A stretch of 64,000 nucleotides of DNA from Winogradskyella marina (GTDB taxonomy: Bacteria > Bacteroidota > Bacteroidia > Flavobacteriales > Flavobacteriaceae), in contig NZ_JADOET010000009.1 in NCBI RefSeq assembly GCF_015645385.1, positions 95,065 to 159,064 on the forward strand, written 5' to 3'. Positions within the stretch are counted from its first letter, which is position 1. Every line of letters starts with the position of its first letter. Shown here in pieces: positions 28,202-38,899 of the stretch. The notes under the pieces were generated by a model. The model was not told the origin of the DNA. It did not search any database and saw only the letters and a list, made by a program, of their open reading frames with translations. Both the position numbers and the translations under genes were made by a program.

Positions 28202-28588
28202 ATGGGAATTTTTGATAAATTATTTGGTGGTTCTTCAGAACCAAAGGAAGAAAAAACTTTGCCTTGGCAAGTATTGAGTGAGGTTTCACAATTAGATACT
28301 ATTGCCGAAAAATCCAATTCTAAAACGCAACTTATTTTTAAGCATTCTACGCGTTGCGGAATTAGTAGCATGGTTATGAAACAATTTGTATCGGCATACG
28401 ATTTAGAAACTAATGCTGACTTGTATTATTTAGACTTACTCAATTATAGAGATGTTTCTAGTGAGGTTGGTTATAAGTTTCAGGTGATGCATCAATCTCC
28501 GCAATTATTAGTGATAAAAAATGGAGTAGTGGTGGCGCATGCGAGTCATGGCGCTGTAAATGATGTGGATTTGGGACAGTTTGTTTAG
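28202..28588 (+). CDS. ytxJ: Bacillithiol system redox protein YtxJ
   Basis: The 128-residue thioredoxin-like protein has a single active-site cysteine in HSTRCGISSM (Cys52) and no CxxC pair. It has a cis-proline-like QSPQLLVI segment and ends with the HASHG pattern of the family. YtxJ proteins are predicted monothiol bacilliredoxins that work on bacillithiol-mixed disulfides, which implies that this organism makes bacillithiol. It follows the GH16 gene by 38 bp, possibly by read-through, with no obvious functional link. Confidence 0.88.
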   Translation: MGIFDKLFGGSSEPKEEKTLPWQVLSEVSQLDTIAEKSNSKTQLIFKHSTRCGISSMVMKQFVSAYDLETNADLYYLDLLNYRDVSSEVGYKFQVMHQSPQLLVIKNGVVVAHASHGAVNDVDLGQFV

Positions 28589-28637
28589 GGTTTATTTGTT
28601 TTTAAAAATACTTATATACGTGTCTCTTCATTCTTGC

Positions 28638-28951
28638 GTAGACAGACAAACTTTTTAGGTTTAGTGAAGCTATTCCGTATCGCAACTCATCGTAATGAAC
28701 ATTATTGTTGAGCGTCTATTTTTAATTTAAGGCTTGGGTAAACGGCTATATTTAAACACCTTATAAAACATCAACAATAGCTTAATCTTGCCTTTGTCAT
28801 TTCGAACTTAGTGAGCAATCTCATAATAATTTTAGAATGATGAGACGATATTTCTGTCATGGCGCTGCGCTTAAAATATGCTACGGCAGGAACCTAAAGT
28901 TAAGTGATACTTTTTGGGTTCCTACTTTTGCAGGAATGACAAACGGTACTA
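28638..28951 (+). repeat. Left member of diverged direct repeat flanking the giant gene
   Basis: Two blocks match the region at 39489-39682 in the same order and orientation. Block one is GTAG..ACAAAC..TTTAGGTTTAGTGAAGCTATTCC (28638-28675). Block two is a TTCCTAC/GCAGGAA hairpin (28919-28936) followed by TGACAAACGGTACT. The spacing between the blocks is longer here. Confidence 0.6.
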
Positions 28952-29048
28952 ATTTTAATGTTACTTTCTCAGGTTACCATTAGTGATTTTCTTAAACGTC
29001 ACCAAACAGTGTATTGCCTTAAGCACTAATAGCATAAATCAAATAAAA

Positions 29049-29077
29049 AACCTCAAAGTCATTACAACCTTGAGGTT
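29049..29077. terminator. Bidirectional terminator, end of giant gene
   Basis: The 8-bp stem AACCTCAA/TTGAGGTT is flanked by A6 on the left and T5 on the right, 25 bp after the minus-strand stop at 29102. Confidence 0.8.
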
Positions 29078-29101
29078 TTTCGTTTTTATAAAAATTAATA
29101 T

Positions 29102-32100
29102 CTAGTATTTAATAATTATCTTCTTATTAAATACACTTGAATTTGTTTCCGCTTTTAAAATATAAGTGCCTTCAGAAATATGTTTCACAGGAATTTTAAT
29201 CTCGTTAGACATTGGTAGATTGGTAGCATTCCAAGACGCTATAGTCTGACCAGCAACATTAATTAAGTAGAGTTGTTTAACCTCAACAGAAGGAGGTGTT
29301 TTTACAAAAATTTCATCCGTATCGTGTAAGTAGCGAACAGTAATATCTTTAAACTCTTCTTCAATAGTTGAAAGCACAGCATCTTCTTGGAAGACTAGGT
29401 AGAATCTATCGCTATAAGTTCCGGCGTCAATGTTTATTTGGAAGTTAACCTCATTAAATCTGGTATAAGTGCCTTCTACGGCATCAAAAATGTAGACATC
29501 AATAGCCTCATCGAAGTTTTCAAGTTCGGTAAGTCCTATTTCAACGTTTCCATTTTCAGCAATTACCATATCTAAAGGATATTCTTTAGTGTCATCAAAT
29601 TCGCCAACACCTTGTATAACATATCTCTCACCTTCAATTAGGAATGATAAGTCACTAGGGTGTGCTTCTGAGTTAAGTGCATCAAACCCATAATCAAACG
29701 AATCCGTTGCTTCGTTATCTGATGTAAAAGCTAATAACAAAGGTCTGACAGCTCCTTCTGGCGTTGTAAAATTAATTCTTACACGTCTTATGATACTTTC
29801 TTCTTCAGTCGAAACACTGATATTATCATGTTCACTATTGCTAGGTCTATAAAATAATGATTCTCCAGAAGCTTCCGTTTTAAATAGTCGTTGACTGTTC
29901 TTAAACTTAACAATATTGCTATCCTGACCTGAGGCTGCATTAACAAAGAAGCCTTGAGCTACAGGAATATACCGATGCGGTATTATAGATGATGCATCTC
30001 CAACCGCTCCAATTCCAGGTGAAGCAACAGCTGCAATACCTCCGGATAGGTTGTACGTCGCGTAACCACCTTGATAATCTGCAAAAATATGCGTGTTATT
30101 AGTAGAGGCTTGTCTCCAAAAATAAAGCGAACCATCAATACTACCAGTTGTTCCTGGATTAGGGGTGTCAACATTATTAGGAATATTATCTCTTATAAAT
30201 TCATTGGCATCAATTGCAGATGGATATGGGTTACCTACTAATGTCTGGTTAAGATCAGGGCTATTTTCAGTTACAGTCGCTGTGATATCACCATTATGTG
30301 GCAGGCCTCTAAAACTGTAATTATGTGTTCCTGATGCATTTCCTGGTCCAGGCCCTTTCATTATAAACCCTAAACCAGAATTAATAATACCTGTTTCTCC
30401 TTCTAATTTCCAATCAGACATTTCATCACCAAGTTCTTCTGAAAATGAATAAATCCAACGACGTGTAATCGAAACAGGGTTTCCTGGTGCACCATTATGG
30501 CCACCAATCCAATTAACACGTTGATCTCCATCATATAAAATATCATATAACCTATAAGTCCTTAATCCTCCATTAATTCCTGAAGTAACAGGACTTCCCC
30601 AATAGTTATAACTAAAGGTGTTGGATGTACCTTGTTGGTCACGTTCTAAATAACCAGTTCCAGTATAATCTACAATACTTCCTGTAGGTTGGATAAGTTG
30701 TGATTCTCCTTCTAAATCTAAGGTGCCATCTATTTTAAGATATTTGGAAACATTTAATTCTTGGTTATTATTAATAGTGTAAGTATTAGTATCTACAACT
30801 AAACCAAGAAGTGTTGTTGATCTGTTTCCAGAAGCTACATTATGTCCTATTCTAACAATATTCCAATCTATACCGCCTGTATTCGGAAGCATTTGGACAT
30901 CATTATTTAACCAGGTACTCGGCGTATCCCAATTTCCGTTAGCTCTACTTATATATGGTAATGGTGCTGTTTCTGCTTGGCTTGTCGTCATATTCATTAA
31001 CTGCCCATTAGTACCAACGTTAGCATTTAAAAATCCAAGACTAATATGTGTACCTTGATTCATTTGATAGTAGCCATCTAGGTCTGACCAATTTAAACCA
31101 GTCGTCACTTGTTGACCAGTAACACTACCAATAACACCTCCATTATTTTCAATTTCTTGATTCATCATAGTACGTATTTGATCTGCGCTTAAAGCGGTAT
31201 TCCAAATGCGGACTTCATCCATCCAACCATTATAGTAGTTCGTAGGAGTGCTTGTTGCGTGTGCCATAGCACCTAATAGCATATCGGAACCATTTGAAGT
31301 AGGACCTGTAGCTGTCACGTCAGCTCTTTCAATACCATCTACATAAAGTGTGTATGTTCCGTCATAGGTAACAGCTATATGGTACCAACGGTCTGCTGTT
31401 ATTCCATTTGCTGAAACACTTGTGCTATTATTAGCATTAAATGAAATGGTGCCATTTACTAAGCGCAAATCATAACCTGTTGTCATATCTCCAGTATCGC
31501 GTTTTGATAGTATCGTTTGAATACTTCCATTTATAGCGTTTGGCTTTACCCAAATTTCAAAACTAAAATTTCCTGAAATATCATAAGCATCACCAAAATT
31601 AACGTTGCTATTACTTGTTCCGTCAAAATCTATAAAATCGCCACAAAGAGGAAAATCAATGTTCTCAATAATTGCGGTATCTTGAGCACACGGTGCTGCA
31701 TTATCCATGGTCCATGTAATTTCATAACTTGCACCACTTTCACCTGTAAAGGTGGCATTTGGATTTGTAATATCTGAGAAACTATAGGCATTTCCAGAAG
31801 GTATAGATACTGCCGACCACGTACCAGTTTCATTACCTTGTAATTGAATTGTTGTATCATTACAAGAAGTAATAGTTGTTAAGTTAGAGGCAACTGCATC
31901 AATAAATGGAATCACCGTTTTTGCAACTGTATTGCTAATTTCAGAACACGCAACTCCGTTTAGTGTTGAGGTTGTTATGACTTGATAAAACGTAGTGTCA
32001 GATAATACTGGCGGATCATATGTCGCACTAGTTGCTAAATTTATGTTTGTCCAAGGACCAGAAGCGCTTGGAGCACTTTGCCATTGGTAAGATAAAGTTC

Positions 32101-35100
32101 CACTTCCTGAAGCAGGTGTTGTTACTGTAAAAGCAGTAGGATCTTCTGTACTGCAAATGGTTTGATTACCTGCAATAGTTGAAGGTGAAATATCATTTAC
32201 AAATACCACTAGAAAATTAGAGGTCGCTTCACAACCTGTGCCATTGACAGTGGCTGTAACCACACGTTGATAGTAAGTTGTTGTAGTTACTCCTCCTGGA
32301 ACATTATAAGTTGCACTTGTAGCACCACCAATATTTATCCACGGTCCTGCCCCAGAAGTTGTACTACTTTGCCATTGGTAGGTAATACCTGTTCCTGTAG
32401 CAGGAGTAGATTCTGTAAAAGCAACGGGATCACCTCCAGAGCAAACTGTTCTGTTTTCTAAAATAGTACCAGCAGTTAAGCTGTTTACAATTACAGTTAC
32501 GGCATTATCACTAACGGCTTCACATGCCTCGCCGTTTAAGGTAGAAATAGTGATTCTTTGATAATAAGATGTTTCCTCTAAGCCAGATGGAGGATTATAA
32601 GTTGCTCCATTGGCACTTGGAATATCTGTCCAAGGTCCAGATGTCCCTGTAGTACTTATTTGCCATTGGTAAGATAATGTGCCTGTGCCGGTCGCTGGAG
32701 TAATTACTGTAAATGCATCTGGGTTATCACCACATATAACTTGGTCATTTCCAATTTCGCCACCTGTAACTTTGTTAACATTAACAACGACACAGTTACT
32801 AACGTCAGTACAACTTTCACCATTGAGTGTTGATGTTGCTACACGTTGATAATAAGTAGTGTTGGTCAAGCCAGCAGGTGGATTGTAAGTTTCACTTGTA
32901 GCTCCAGAAATACTAACCCAAGTACCTCCACATCCTGTGGTATTTCTTTGCCATTGATAGCTAATCGTCCCACCTCCTGTAGCATTAGTTGTACTACTTA
33001 ATACACTTGGGGTACCACCATCACAAATGGTTTGATCTCCAGCTATTGAACCTGAATCTATCTCATTGATCGTAACTTGTATTGGGGTAGAATTTACAGC
33101 ATTACAAGTGACTCCATTAACGGTAGACGTCACTACTCTTTGATACCATGTGGTTTGCGTTATGGCAGGTGCATCATACGTTGGTGCTGTTGCACCCGAA
33201 ATATCTGTCCAAGGTCCAATAGCACTTATTGTGCTATTCTGCCATTGGTATGATAAATTTAATCCCGTGGCTGCCGTTGTTTGTGTAAAGGCAACAGGAT
33301 TTTCACCTGAACACAAGGTTTGGTCAGTCTCAAAATCTCCAGGATTAACTGTTGGTGCAACAGCAATAACAATTGTTATTGGTGTACCAGTACATCCATT
33401 AGAAGTTGGCGTAATAGTATAAGTAACATTTTGTATTGTACCGGTATTATTAACCAAATTATTTGCAATTGTATAGCTATTGGTGGGTGTGTTTATGTTG
33501 CCTGAGTTACCACTAGGAGGGCCTAATACATTTCCTGTATTATCTCTAGTCCATGAAAATTGCATATTAGCATCGGTGATATTACCATCAACCTCGATAT
33601 CTGCACTTGTTCCACTACATATAGTAGAGAAAGGTGCATCTGCTGTGGCAATAGGAGTTGGCCTTATTGTCACATCAACATATTGAGGTGTTACACTACA
33701 AATAAAATCACCATTAAAAACATTATATACATTTGGGGTTATTTCAACTTGTGTTGTGATGGTAGAATTTGTATTATTGATAGTTGTTAAAGGGCCAATA
33801 TCGGCATCAGAAATACTTGCTAAAAAAAGGAAAGTAGTGTTACCAATAGGTCCTCCTGACGGAGGGTCAATATAGTTAGGGTCAGCAACCCAAGTGTATC
33901 TAACTCTTGATGTTGGTAAGTGAATTGATGATATTTCTGGTTCAAATTCTTCATCAGGGCATAACAAAAATTCGTCATCAAAATCGAATGTAAAGCCTAA
34001 ATCACCTACAACCTCAATAAAGATAGTATTACTAATAACACTACCACATACATTAGCTATAATAAGTCTGTAATAGGTGTTAGGGGTATCAGTATCTGTA
34101 AAAGGAGGAGTATAAGTTGTTGATGTCGCTCCTGCTATATCGAACCATGGACCACTATCATTTAGACTACTTTGCCACTGATATGTATTTGTACCTGAGC
34201 CTCCAGTTGAAGGGGTGGTCATAGTAAATTGACCAGGTGTAGAAAAAAGACAAACAGTTTGCGGATTTCCAATTACCGGAGCTGTTAAAGGCGCATAAAC
34301 AGTCACTTCGGCCGTTGTAGTTGTACTACAGCCATTAGGCGCTGTTGCTGTTATAGTAAAAGTTGTTATTTGTGTGCTTGTTGTTTCATTTTGTAATGTG
34401 CCACTAATAATTGTTGTATTAGTGCCACTTGATGCAATGCCTTTGATGTTAGATGTATTATCCCTTGTCCAAGAATAGGTAGTGCCAGGAAAATTATTAC
34501 TATTACTTAAATTAATATTAGTAATTGCAGTATTATCACATATAGTTTGTGCTGTTGGTGTAGCAACGATTTGAGGTGTTGGCTTTACGGTGACAGTAGC
34601 TATAGTTGTAGAACTACAACCATTAGCAGTAGCTGTTATAGTAAAGGTTGTGGTTTGATTTACATTTGTATGGTTTGTAAACGTTCCAGATATTGGTGAA
34701 CCACTACCACTGTTTGGAATACCAGTTAAGTTCGTTGTATTGTTTCTCGTCCAACTAAACACAGTTCCAGAAACATTATTAGGATTTGTAATAACTATTG
34801 GAGATATTGAATCACCGCCACAAACGGTTTGAGAAACAATTGAAGCAGCAACAGTTGGTGTTGGATTAACGGTTATAGACGCTGTAGTTGTTGCGGATTC
34901 ACATCCATTTGCATATGCTGTTATCGTAAATACTGTTGTTTGAGGACTATTAGTTGTATTTGTTAATCCGCCTGAGATTGGAGTTGCAAGTGCAATTCCA
35001 GTTCCGCTGTTCGGTATTCCAGTTACGTTAGAATCATTAGTTCTAGTCCAGCTGTAGGTCAAAGTTCCTGCAACAGCATTAGGGTTACTTATAACAATAT

Positions 35101-38100
35101 CGGTAAAAGTGTCTCCAGAACATATATCTTGTGTGCTAGGTGTCGCAGCCACTGTAGGTGTAGGATCAACGGTAACGCTAATAGTAATTGGATCAGAAGT
35201 ACAACCATTTTGTGACGTACCTGTTACAGTAAACGTTGTTGTTTGCGCAGTATTTGTACTATTTGATAAATTGCCAGATAGTGATGCACCCGATCCATTG
35301 GCAGTCATACCTGTAACATTGGCTGTGTTATCTCTAGTCCAGTTGTAATCAATAGTACCAGTAACACCACTTGTTTCAGAAAACACTATTGGTGTTATGC
35401 TTTCTCCAGGACAAATAGTTTGACTTGTAGATGTTGCGTCAATAATAGGTTTAGGATTTACCGTTACTACTACTACAAATGTAGATGCAGAACAGCCTCC
35501 GGTTGTAGCTGTAACATTATAAGATGCCGTTTGAGGACTGTTAGTTGGATTTATAAGTGTTTGACTAAAGTTTGCTTGTCCAGTTTCAACAGTAGCACCA
35601 GTTAGACCTCCTGTTACAGAAGGAAGTCCCCAAGAATAAGTAGTGCCTGGTGGTACTATATTACCTCCTCCATTAGCAGGGGATACGCTTGCTAAACCTT
35701 CGCTACAAGTGGTAGTAGTGTAGTTAATAGCAATAAACGGTGTAATATTTACGGTGATTGGAAGTGTTGAAATTGCCCCAACACCACAAGCGTTTGATCC
35801 TTGAACTGTAATATTTCCAGAGGACGCTGTAACATCAAAATCTACAATAATACTGTTAGTATTAGCACCACCAACTATGGTAGCACCTGTAGGTAATGTC
35901 CAAATATAACCTGTAGCATTCGCAATGGCAGGTACAGAATAAGTAACACCAGACTCAGCTTGACAAACCTCACTAGGTCCAGAAATTGTGCCTGCAGAAA
36001 CAGGTAACGGATCTACCGTTACAATTATGGATTGACAAGATGTAGTATTACAATCGCCAGTATATCTAACAAAATATTCTGTAGTAACAATTGGAGAAAC
36101 TGTTATACTATTTCCAGTGCCTTCAGCTGTTCCTCCACAAGAACCAGAAAACCATTCTGCTGTAGCACCTGTTCCAGCTAAGCCGCCATCTAATGTTAAG
36201 GTTGTAGAATCCGTTTCACAAATTGTTGAGGTTCCTAAAATACTTGTGGGCATTTCAGAAGGAATATTAACGGTAACATTATAATTTGCCGATATAACAC
36301 CAGAGCCGCAAGCATTGGTTCCCGAAACAGTTATAGTTCCGGATGTTGCAATGGACGAAAAATCAACGGTAATATTTTCAGTATTTGAGCCAGACACTAT
36401 TGTAGCACCTGTAGGTAATGTCCAAGTATAACCCGTAGCATTCGCAATAGTAGGAACAGAAAATGAAACTCCAGTATCTCCTTGGCATACTATGGCAGAA
36501 CCAGTAATTGAACCTGCCGCATCTGGTAAGGGATTTATGGTTACACCAAAATCAGAGCTAGCTCCGTTACCACAAGTATTGGTGCCTTGTACACTAACAT
36601 TACCTGAGATTGCAGATGTCCCAAAATCTACTGTAATACTATTGGTCCCAGCGCCACTTGCTATTGTTGCACCTGTTGGGACTGACCACGTATAGCTGGT
36701 AGCATTTGTAATTGCAGGTACTGAAAATGCGACACCAGTTTCCCCCTGACAAACTGTGTTTGTTCCCGAAATGGCTCCTGCAGCAATAGGAAGGGGATTC
36801 ACCGTTACGGTTACAGAAGTACAAGTTGTTGTATTACACGTGCCTTCATATCTAACATAATATGTAGTGTCTGTGGTTGGAGAAACAGTTATTTGACTTC
36901 CTGTTCCTATAAAAGTACCACCACAAGACCCTGTATACCATTCAGTGCTTGCACCTGTGCCTATGGTTCCTCCATTAGCAAAAAGTGTCGTAGATACTCC
37001 TTCACAAATAGTTGATGCCCCACTTATGCTAGTCGGAGCTATTGAGAGTCTATTTATAGTTACAGGATAAAATGCACTAGGACTAGCTCCGCAAGCGTTT
37101 ATTCCATAAACTTCTATTGAGCCTGAAACAGAAGTGGCTGAGAAGTCAACAGTAATACTTTCTGTATTAGCACCAGAAGCAATAGTTGCTCCTAAAGGAA
37201 GTGTCCAATTATAACTTGTTGCATTGGCAATAGGTGGAATAGAAAATGAAACACCTGTATCTCCTTGGCATACCGTATCAGTACCAGATACACTACCTGG
37301 CGAATTGGGTAAATTATTTACAGTTACTGGGTAACTAGAGGCTGTACCATTACCACAAGAATTGTTTCCCACAACAGTTATGTTTCCAGAAGTTGCAGAT
37401 GCAGAAAAGTTAACAGTAATATTTCGGGTTCCAGCTCCAGAAGCAATAGTAGCACCCGTAGGTAATGACCAATTATAACTTGTTGCATTTGCAATTGCAG
37501 GTACTGAATAAGCAACTCCTGTTTGTCCTTGGCAGACTGTTGGTGTTCCTGCAATTGTGCCTGCAGCTGCTACAGGATTTTCAACGGTTACTGTAACCTG
37601 TGCACATGTTGTAGTACTACAATCTCCTTCATATCTAACGAAATAAGTGGTGTCTGTTGTTGGGGAAACCGTTATACTACCGCCAGTCCCTAAATATGTT
37701 CCACCACATGTCCCTGAATACCATTCGGCAGTTGCATACATTCCTAGGCTACCGCCACTTCTTGTTAAAGTTGTAGAATTACCATTACAAATGGTAGTTG
37801 AACCCGATATGCCAGTTGGTGCTGTGGGATGAGTTTTTACAATAAATAAGGATCCGTCCACAAATGTGCCTGCAGGAGTGGTTACGGATAAAGGACCTGA
37901 AGTTGCTCCATTTGGGAATGTCGCCGTTATTTGAGTATCACTATCCACGGTGAATACAGCAGGTGTACCATTAAAATAAAAATCCGTAGCTCCTGTAAAA
38001 TTTGTACCAGATACTACGATAGATGCTCCAGAATCTACACAGGTCCATCCAGGGTTAATTGTAGTAATATCTGCGGGTAAAGCAATCGTATAAGTAATAA

Positions 38101-38758
38101 TTACCCGCCCATTGGCGCCTCTACCTCCAGCATAAGAAGTAGTGCCAAAAAAACCCCGACGTGCTTCGCCGCCGCCGCCGCCGCCGCCAGGCGGATTTCC
38201 AGGAGTACCTTCGCCATTTCTGCTTCCATTTCCGCCAGCTCCTCCATTCGCACCATCACCACCATCACCTCCAGTACCATTTCCTCCATTATGTTCGCCA
38301 TTTTGACCAGTTGTATTTATTGTACCACCCGTAGCATTACCACCAGCTCCTCCACCAGAAGTGTTACTATTATTGTTGCTATTTCCACCATTTCCACCAT
38401 TGGCAGTCAAAGTTGCATTTGCATGTATTAATGTTGAATCCCCACCAGCCGTGCCATTACCAGTTGAGCTATCACCTCCAGCGCCTACAGTATAAATTAT
38501 GTCGTCACCTGGATTTACGGCAAATTCAAGTGTGGTATAACCACCACCACCACCACCAGATCCTTCTCTGCTATTCTGTGTAGAACCACCACCACCACCA
38601 CCAGCACCCCATATTTCTACGGTAGCGGAAATTGCACCGGCAGGAGCAGTACTTGTATTGGCACCAGCCACACTTGTATTTACATCTTGCCCATACGAAT
38701 TAGTAAGAAATAAAGCAGCAGTAATAATAGTTAAAAAGTTAAGGTAATAATTTTTCAT
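29102..38758 (-). CDS. Giant repeat adhesin-like surface protein with T9SS type A domain (3218 aa)
   Basis: The order of parts is: signal peptide (1-23); a glycine-rich region (about 50-225) with runs of up to seven Gly; an IPT/TIG-like domain (about 228-305); and a mosaic of Ig/PKD-like repeats. The mosaic includes five copies of a VCQG..LPTGATI type, three of a STICxxxSTTL..CGGT type, at least four of a QTIC..SWTRDN type and six of a SYQWQ..YYQRV type. A LamG-like concanavalin domain follows (about 2373-2535). A C-terminal module is shared with the protein at 3100-4911, and the end is a sorting domain (KKIIIKY). It is expected to be exported by T9SS and held on the surface, perhaps for adhesion to polysaccharide. 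It is one unbroken frame with a consensus promoter. Confidence 0.9.
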   Translation of the reverse strand: MKNYYLNFLTIITAALFLTNSYGQDVNTSVAGANTSTAPAGAISATVEIWGAGGGGGGSTQNSREGSGGGGGGYTTLEFAVNPGDDIIYTVGAGGDSSTGNGTAGGDSTLIHANATLTANGGNGGNSNNNSNTSGGGAGGNATGGTINTTGQNGEHNGGNGTGGDGGDGANGGAGGNGSRNGEGTPGNPPGGGGGGGEARRGFFGTTSYAGGRGANGRVIITYTIALPADITTINPGWTCVDSGASIVVSGTNFTGATDFYFNGTPAVFTVDSDTQITATFPNGATSGPLSVTTPAGTFVDGSLFIVKTHPTAPTGISGSTTICNGNSTTLTRSGGSLGMYATAEWYSGTCGGTYLGTGGSITVSPTTDTTYFVRYEGDCSTTTCAQVTVTVENPVAAAGTIAGTPTVCQGQTGVAYSVPAIANATSYNWSLPTGATIASGAGTRNITVNFSASATSGNITVVGNNSCGNGTASSYPVTVNNLPNSPGSVSGTDTVCQGDTGVSFSIPPIANATSYNWTLPLGATIASGANTESITVDFSATSVSGSIEVYGINACGASPSAFYPVTINRLSIAPTSISGASTICEGVSTTLFANGGTIGTGASTEWYTGSCGGTFIGTGSQITVSPTTDTTYYVRYEGTCNTTTCTSVTVTVNPLPIAAGAISGTNTVCQGETGVAFSVPAITNATSYTWSVPTGATIASGAGTNSITVDFGTSAISGNVSVQGTNTCGNGASSDFGVTINPLPDAAGSITGSAIVCQGDTGVSFSVPTIANATGYTWTLPTGATIVSGSNTENITVDFSSIATSGTITVSGTNACGSGVISANYNVTVNIPSEMPTSILGTSTICETDSTTLTLDGGLAGTGATAEWFSGSCGGTAEGTGNSITVSPIVTTEYFVRYTGDCNTTSCQSIIVTVDPLPVSAGTISGPSEVCQAESGVTYSVPAIANATGYIWTLPTGATIVGGANTNSIIVDFDVTASSGNITVQGSNACGVGAISTLPITVNITPFIAINYTTTTCSEGLASVSPANGGGNIVPPGTTYSWGLPSVTGGLTGATVETGQANFSQTLINPTNSPQTASYNVTATTGGCSASTFVVVVTVNPKPIIDATSTSQTICPGESITPIVFSETSGVTGTIDYNWTRDNTANVTGMTANGSGASLSGNLSNSTNTAQTTTFTVTGTSQNGCTSDPITISVTVDPTPTVAATPSTQDICSGDTFTDIVISNPNAVAGTLTYSWTRTNDSNVTGIPNSGTGIALATPISGGLTNTTNSPQTTVFTITAYANGCESATTTASITVNPTPTVAASIVSQTVCGGDSISPIVITNPNNVSGTVFSWTRNNTTNLTGIPNSGSGSPISGTFTNHTNVNQTTTFTITATANGCSSTTIATVTVKPTPQIVATPTAQTICDNTAITNINLSNSNNFPGTTYSWTRDNTSNIKGIASSGTNTTIISGTLQNETTSTQITTFTITATAPNGCSTTTTAEVTVYAPLTAPVIGNPQTVCLFSTPGQFTMTTPSTGGSGTNTYQWQSSLNDSGPWFDIAGATSTTYTPPFTDTDTPNTYYRLIIANVCGSVISNTIFIEVVGDLGFTFDFDDEFLLCPDEEFEPEISSIHLPTSRVRYTWVADPNYIDPPSGGPIGNTTFLFLASISDADIGPLTTINNTNSTITTQVEITPNVYNVFNGDFICSVTPQYVDVTIRPTPIATADAPFSTICSGTSADIEVDGNITDANMQFSWTRDNTGNVLGPPSGNSGNINTPTNSYTIANNLVNNTGTIQNVTYTITPTSNGCTGTPITIVIAVAPTVNPGDFETDQTLCSGENPVAFTQTTAATGLNLSYQWQNSTISAIGPWTDISGATAPTYDAPAITQTTWYQRVVTSTVNGVTCNAVNSTPIQVTINEIDSGSIAGDQTICDGGTPSVLSSTTNATGGGTISYQWQRNTTGCGGTWVSISGATSETYNPPAGLTNTTYYQRVATSTLNGESCTDVSNCVVVNVNKVTGGEIGNDQVICGDNPDAFTVITPATGTGTLSYQWQISTTGTSGPWTDIPSANGATYNPPSGLEETSYYQRITISTLNGEACEAVSDNAVTVIVNSLTAGTILENRTVCSGGDPVAFTESTPATGTGITYQWQSSTTSGAGPWINIGGATSATYNVPGGVTTTTYYQRVVTATVNGTGCEATSNFLVVFVNDISPSTIAGNQTICSTEDPTAFTVTTPASGSGTLSYQWQSAPSASGPWTNINLATSATYDPPVLSDTTFYQVITTSTLNGVACSEISNTVAKTVIPFIDAVASNLTTITSCNDTTIQLQGNETGTWSAVSIPSGNAYSFSDITNPNATFTGESGASYEITWTMDNAAPCAQDTAIIENIDFPLCGDFIDFDGTSNSNVNFGDAYDISGNFSFEIWVKPNAINGSIQTILSKRDTGDMTTGYDLRLVNGTISFNANNSTSVSANGITADRWYHIAVTYDGTYTLYVDGIERADVTATGPTSNGSDMLLGAMAHATSTPTNYYNGWMDEVRIWNTALSADQIRTMMNQEIENNGGVIGSVTGQQVTTGLNWSDLDGYYQMNQGTHISLGFLNANVGTNGQLMNMTTSQAETAPLPYISRANGNWDTPSTWLNNDVQMLPNTGGIDWNIVRIGHNVASGNRSTTLLGLVVDTNTYTINNNQELNVSKYLKIDGTLDLEGESQLIQPTGSIVDYTGTGYLERDQQGTSNTFSYNYWGSPVTSGINGGLRTYRLYDILYDGDQRVNWIGGHNGAPGNPVSITRRWIYSFSEELGDEMSDWKLEGETGIINSGLGFIMKGPGPGNASGTHNYSFRGLPHNGDITATVTENSPDLNQTLVGNPYPSAIDANEFIRDNIPNNVDTPNPGTTGSIDGSLYFWRQASTNNTHIFADYQGGYATYNLSGGIAAVASPGIGAVGDASSIIPHRYIPVAQGFFVNAASGQDSNIVKFKNSQRLFKTEASGESLFYRPSNSEHDNISVSTEEESIIRRVRINFTTPEGAVRPLLLAFTSDNEATDSFDYGFDALNSEAHPSDLSFLIEGERYVIQGVGEFDDTKEYPLDMVIAENGNVEIGLTELENFDEAIDVYIFDAVEGTYTRFNEVNFQINIDAGTYSDRFYLVFQEDAVLSTIEEEFKDITVRYLHDTDEIFVKTPPSVEVKQLYLINVAGQTIASWNATNLPMSNEIKIPVKHISEGTYILKAETNSSVFNKKIIIKY
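38168..38188. repeat. (GCC)7 trinucleotide tract inside the giant gene
   Basis: Seven perfect GCC units encode seven consecutive glycines on the minus strand. The tract is in frame, so slippage would only change the glycine count. It stands out in an AT-rich genome. Confidence 0.9.
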
Positions 38759-38845
38759 AATAGCAAGTAATTATAGTCTTTGGACCTTTGTGTTTAATGA
38801 AATGTAGGTTTAAAATAAATGCACTTTTCAGTTTTTGAGGCTGCC

Positions 38846-38875
38846 CAAATATAGAACGATAAAATTAAAAACCAA
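38846..38875 (-). promoter_or_regulatory. Consensus promoter of the giant gene
   Basis: On the minus strand, TTG (complement of 38873-38875), exactly 19 bp, then TATATTTG (complement of 38846-38853) matches the Bacteroidota consensus in full. The untranslated leader would be about 80 nt. Confidence 0.8.
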
Positions 38876-38883
38876 ACAAAAAC

Positions 38884-38899
38884 ATCGATAAAATGTAAT
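38884..38899 (-). promoter_or_regulatory. Operator-like motif upstream of the giant gene promoter
   Basis: ATCGATAAAATGTAAT on the plus strand is a copy of the recurring core in reverse. It ends 8 bp upstream of the -33 TTG, about 30 bp from the -7 box, an ideal place for an activator. Confidence 0.5.

Larger units (their letters stand above)
28589..29101. other. Repeat-rich spacer downstream of the giant gene
   Basis: I see no gene in these 513 bases. They contain the left copy of a diverged repeat (28638-28951). A segment at 28796-28824 starts GTCATTTCGAACTTAGTGAG, a form common in flavobacterial spacers. A bidirectional terminator lies at 29049-29077. Confidence 0.6.

Noticed and set aside
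33150..35605. Several plus-strand open frames of 60-90 codons inside the giant gene
   Set aside because: They mirror the repetitive minus-strand coding sequence and have biased shadow composition (Cys, Ser, Ile-rich). The minus-strand frame is far stronger.
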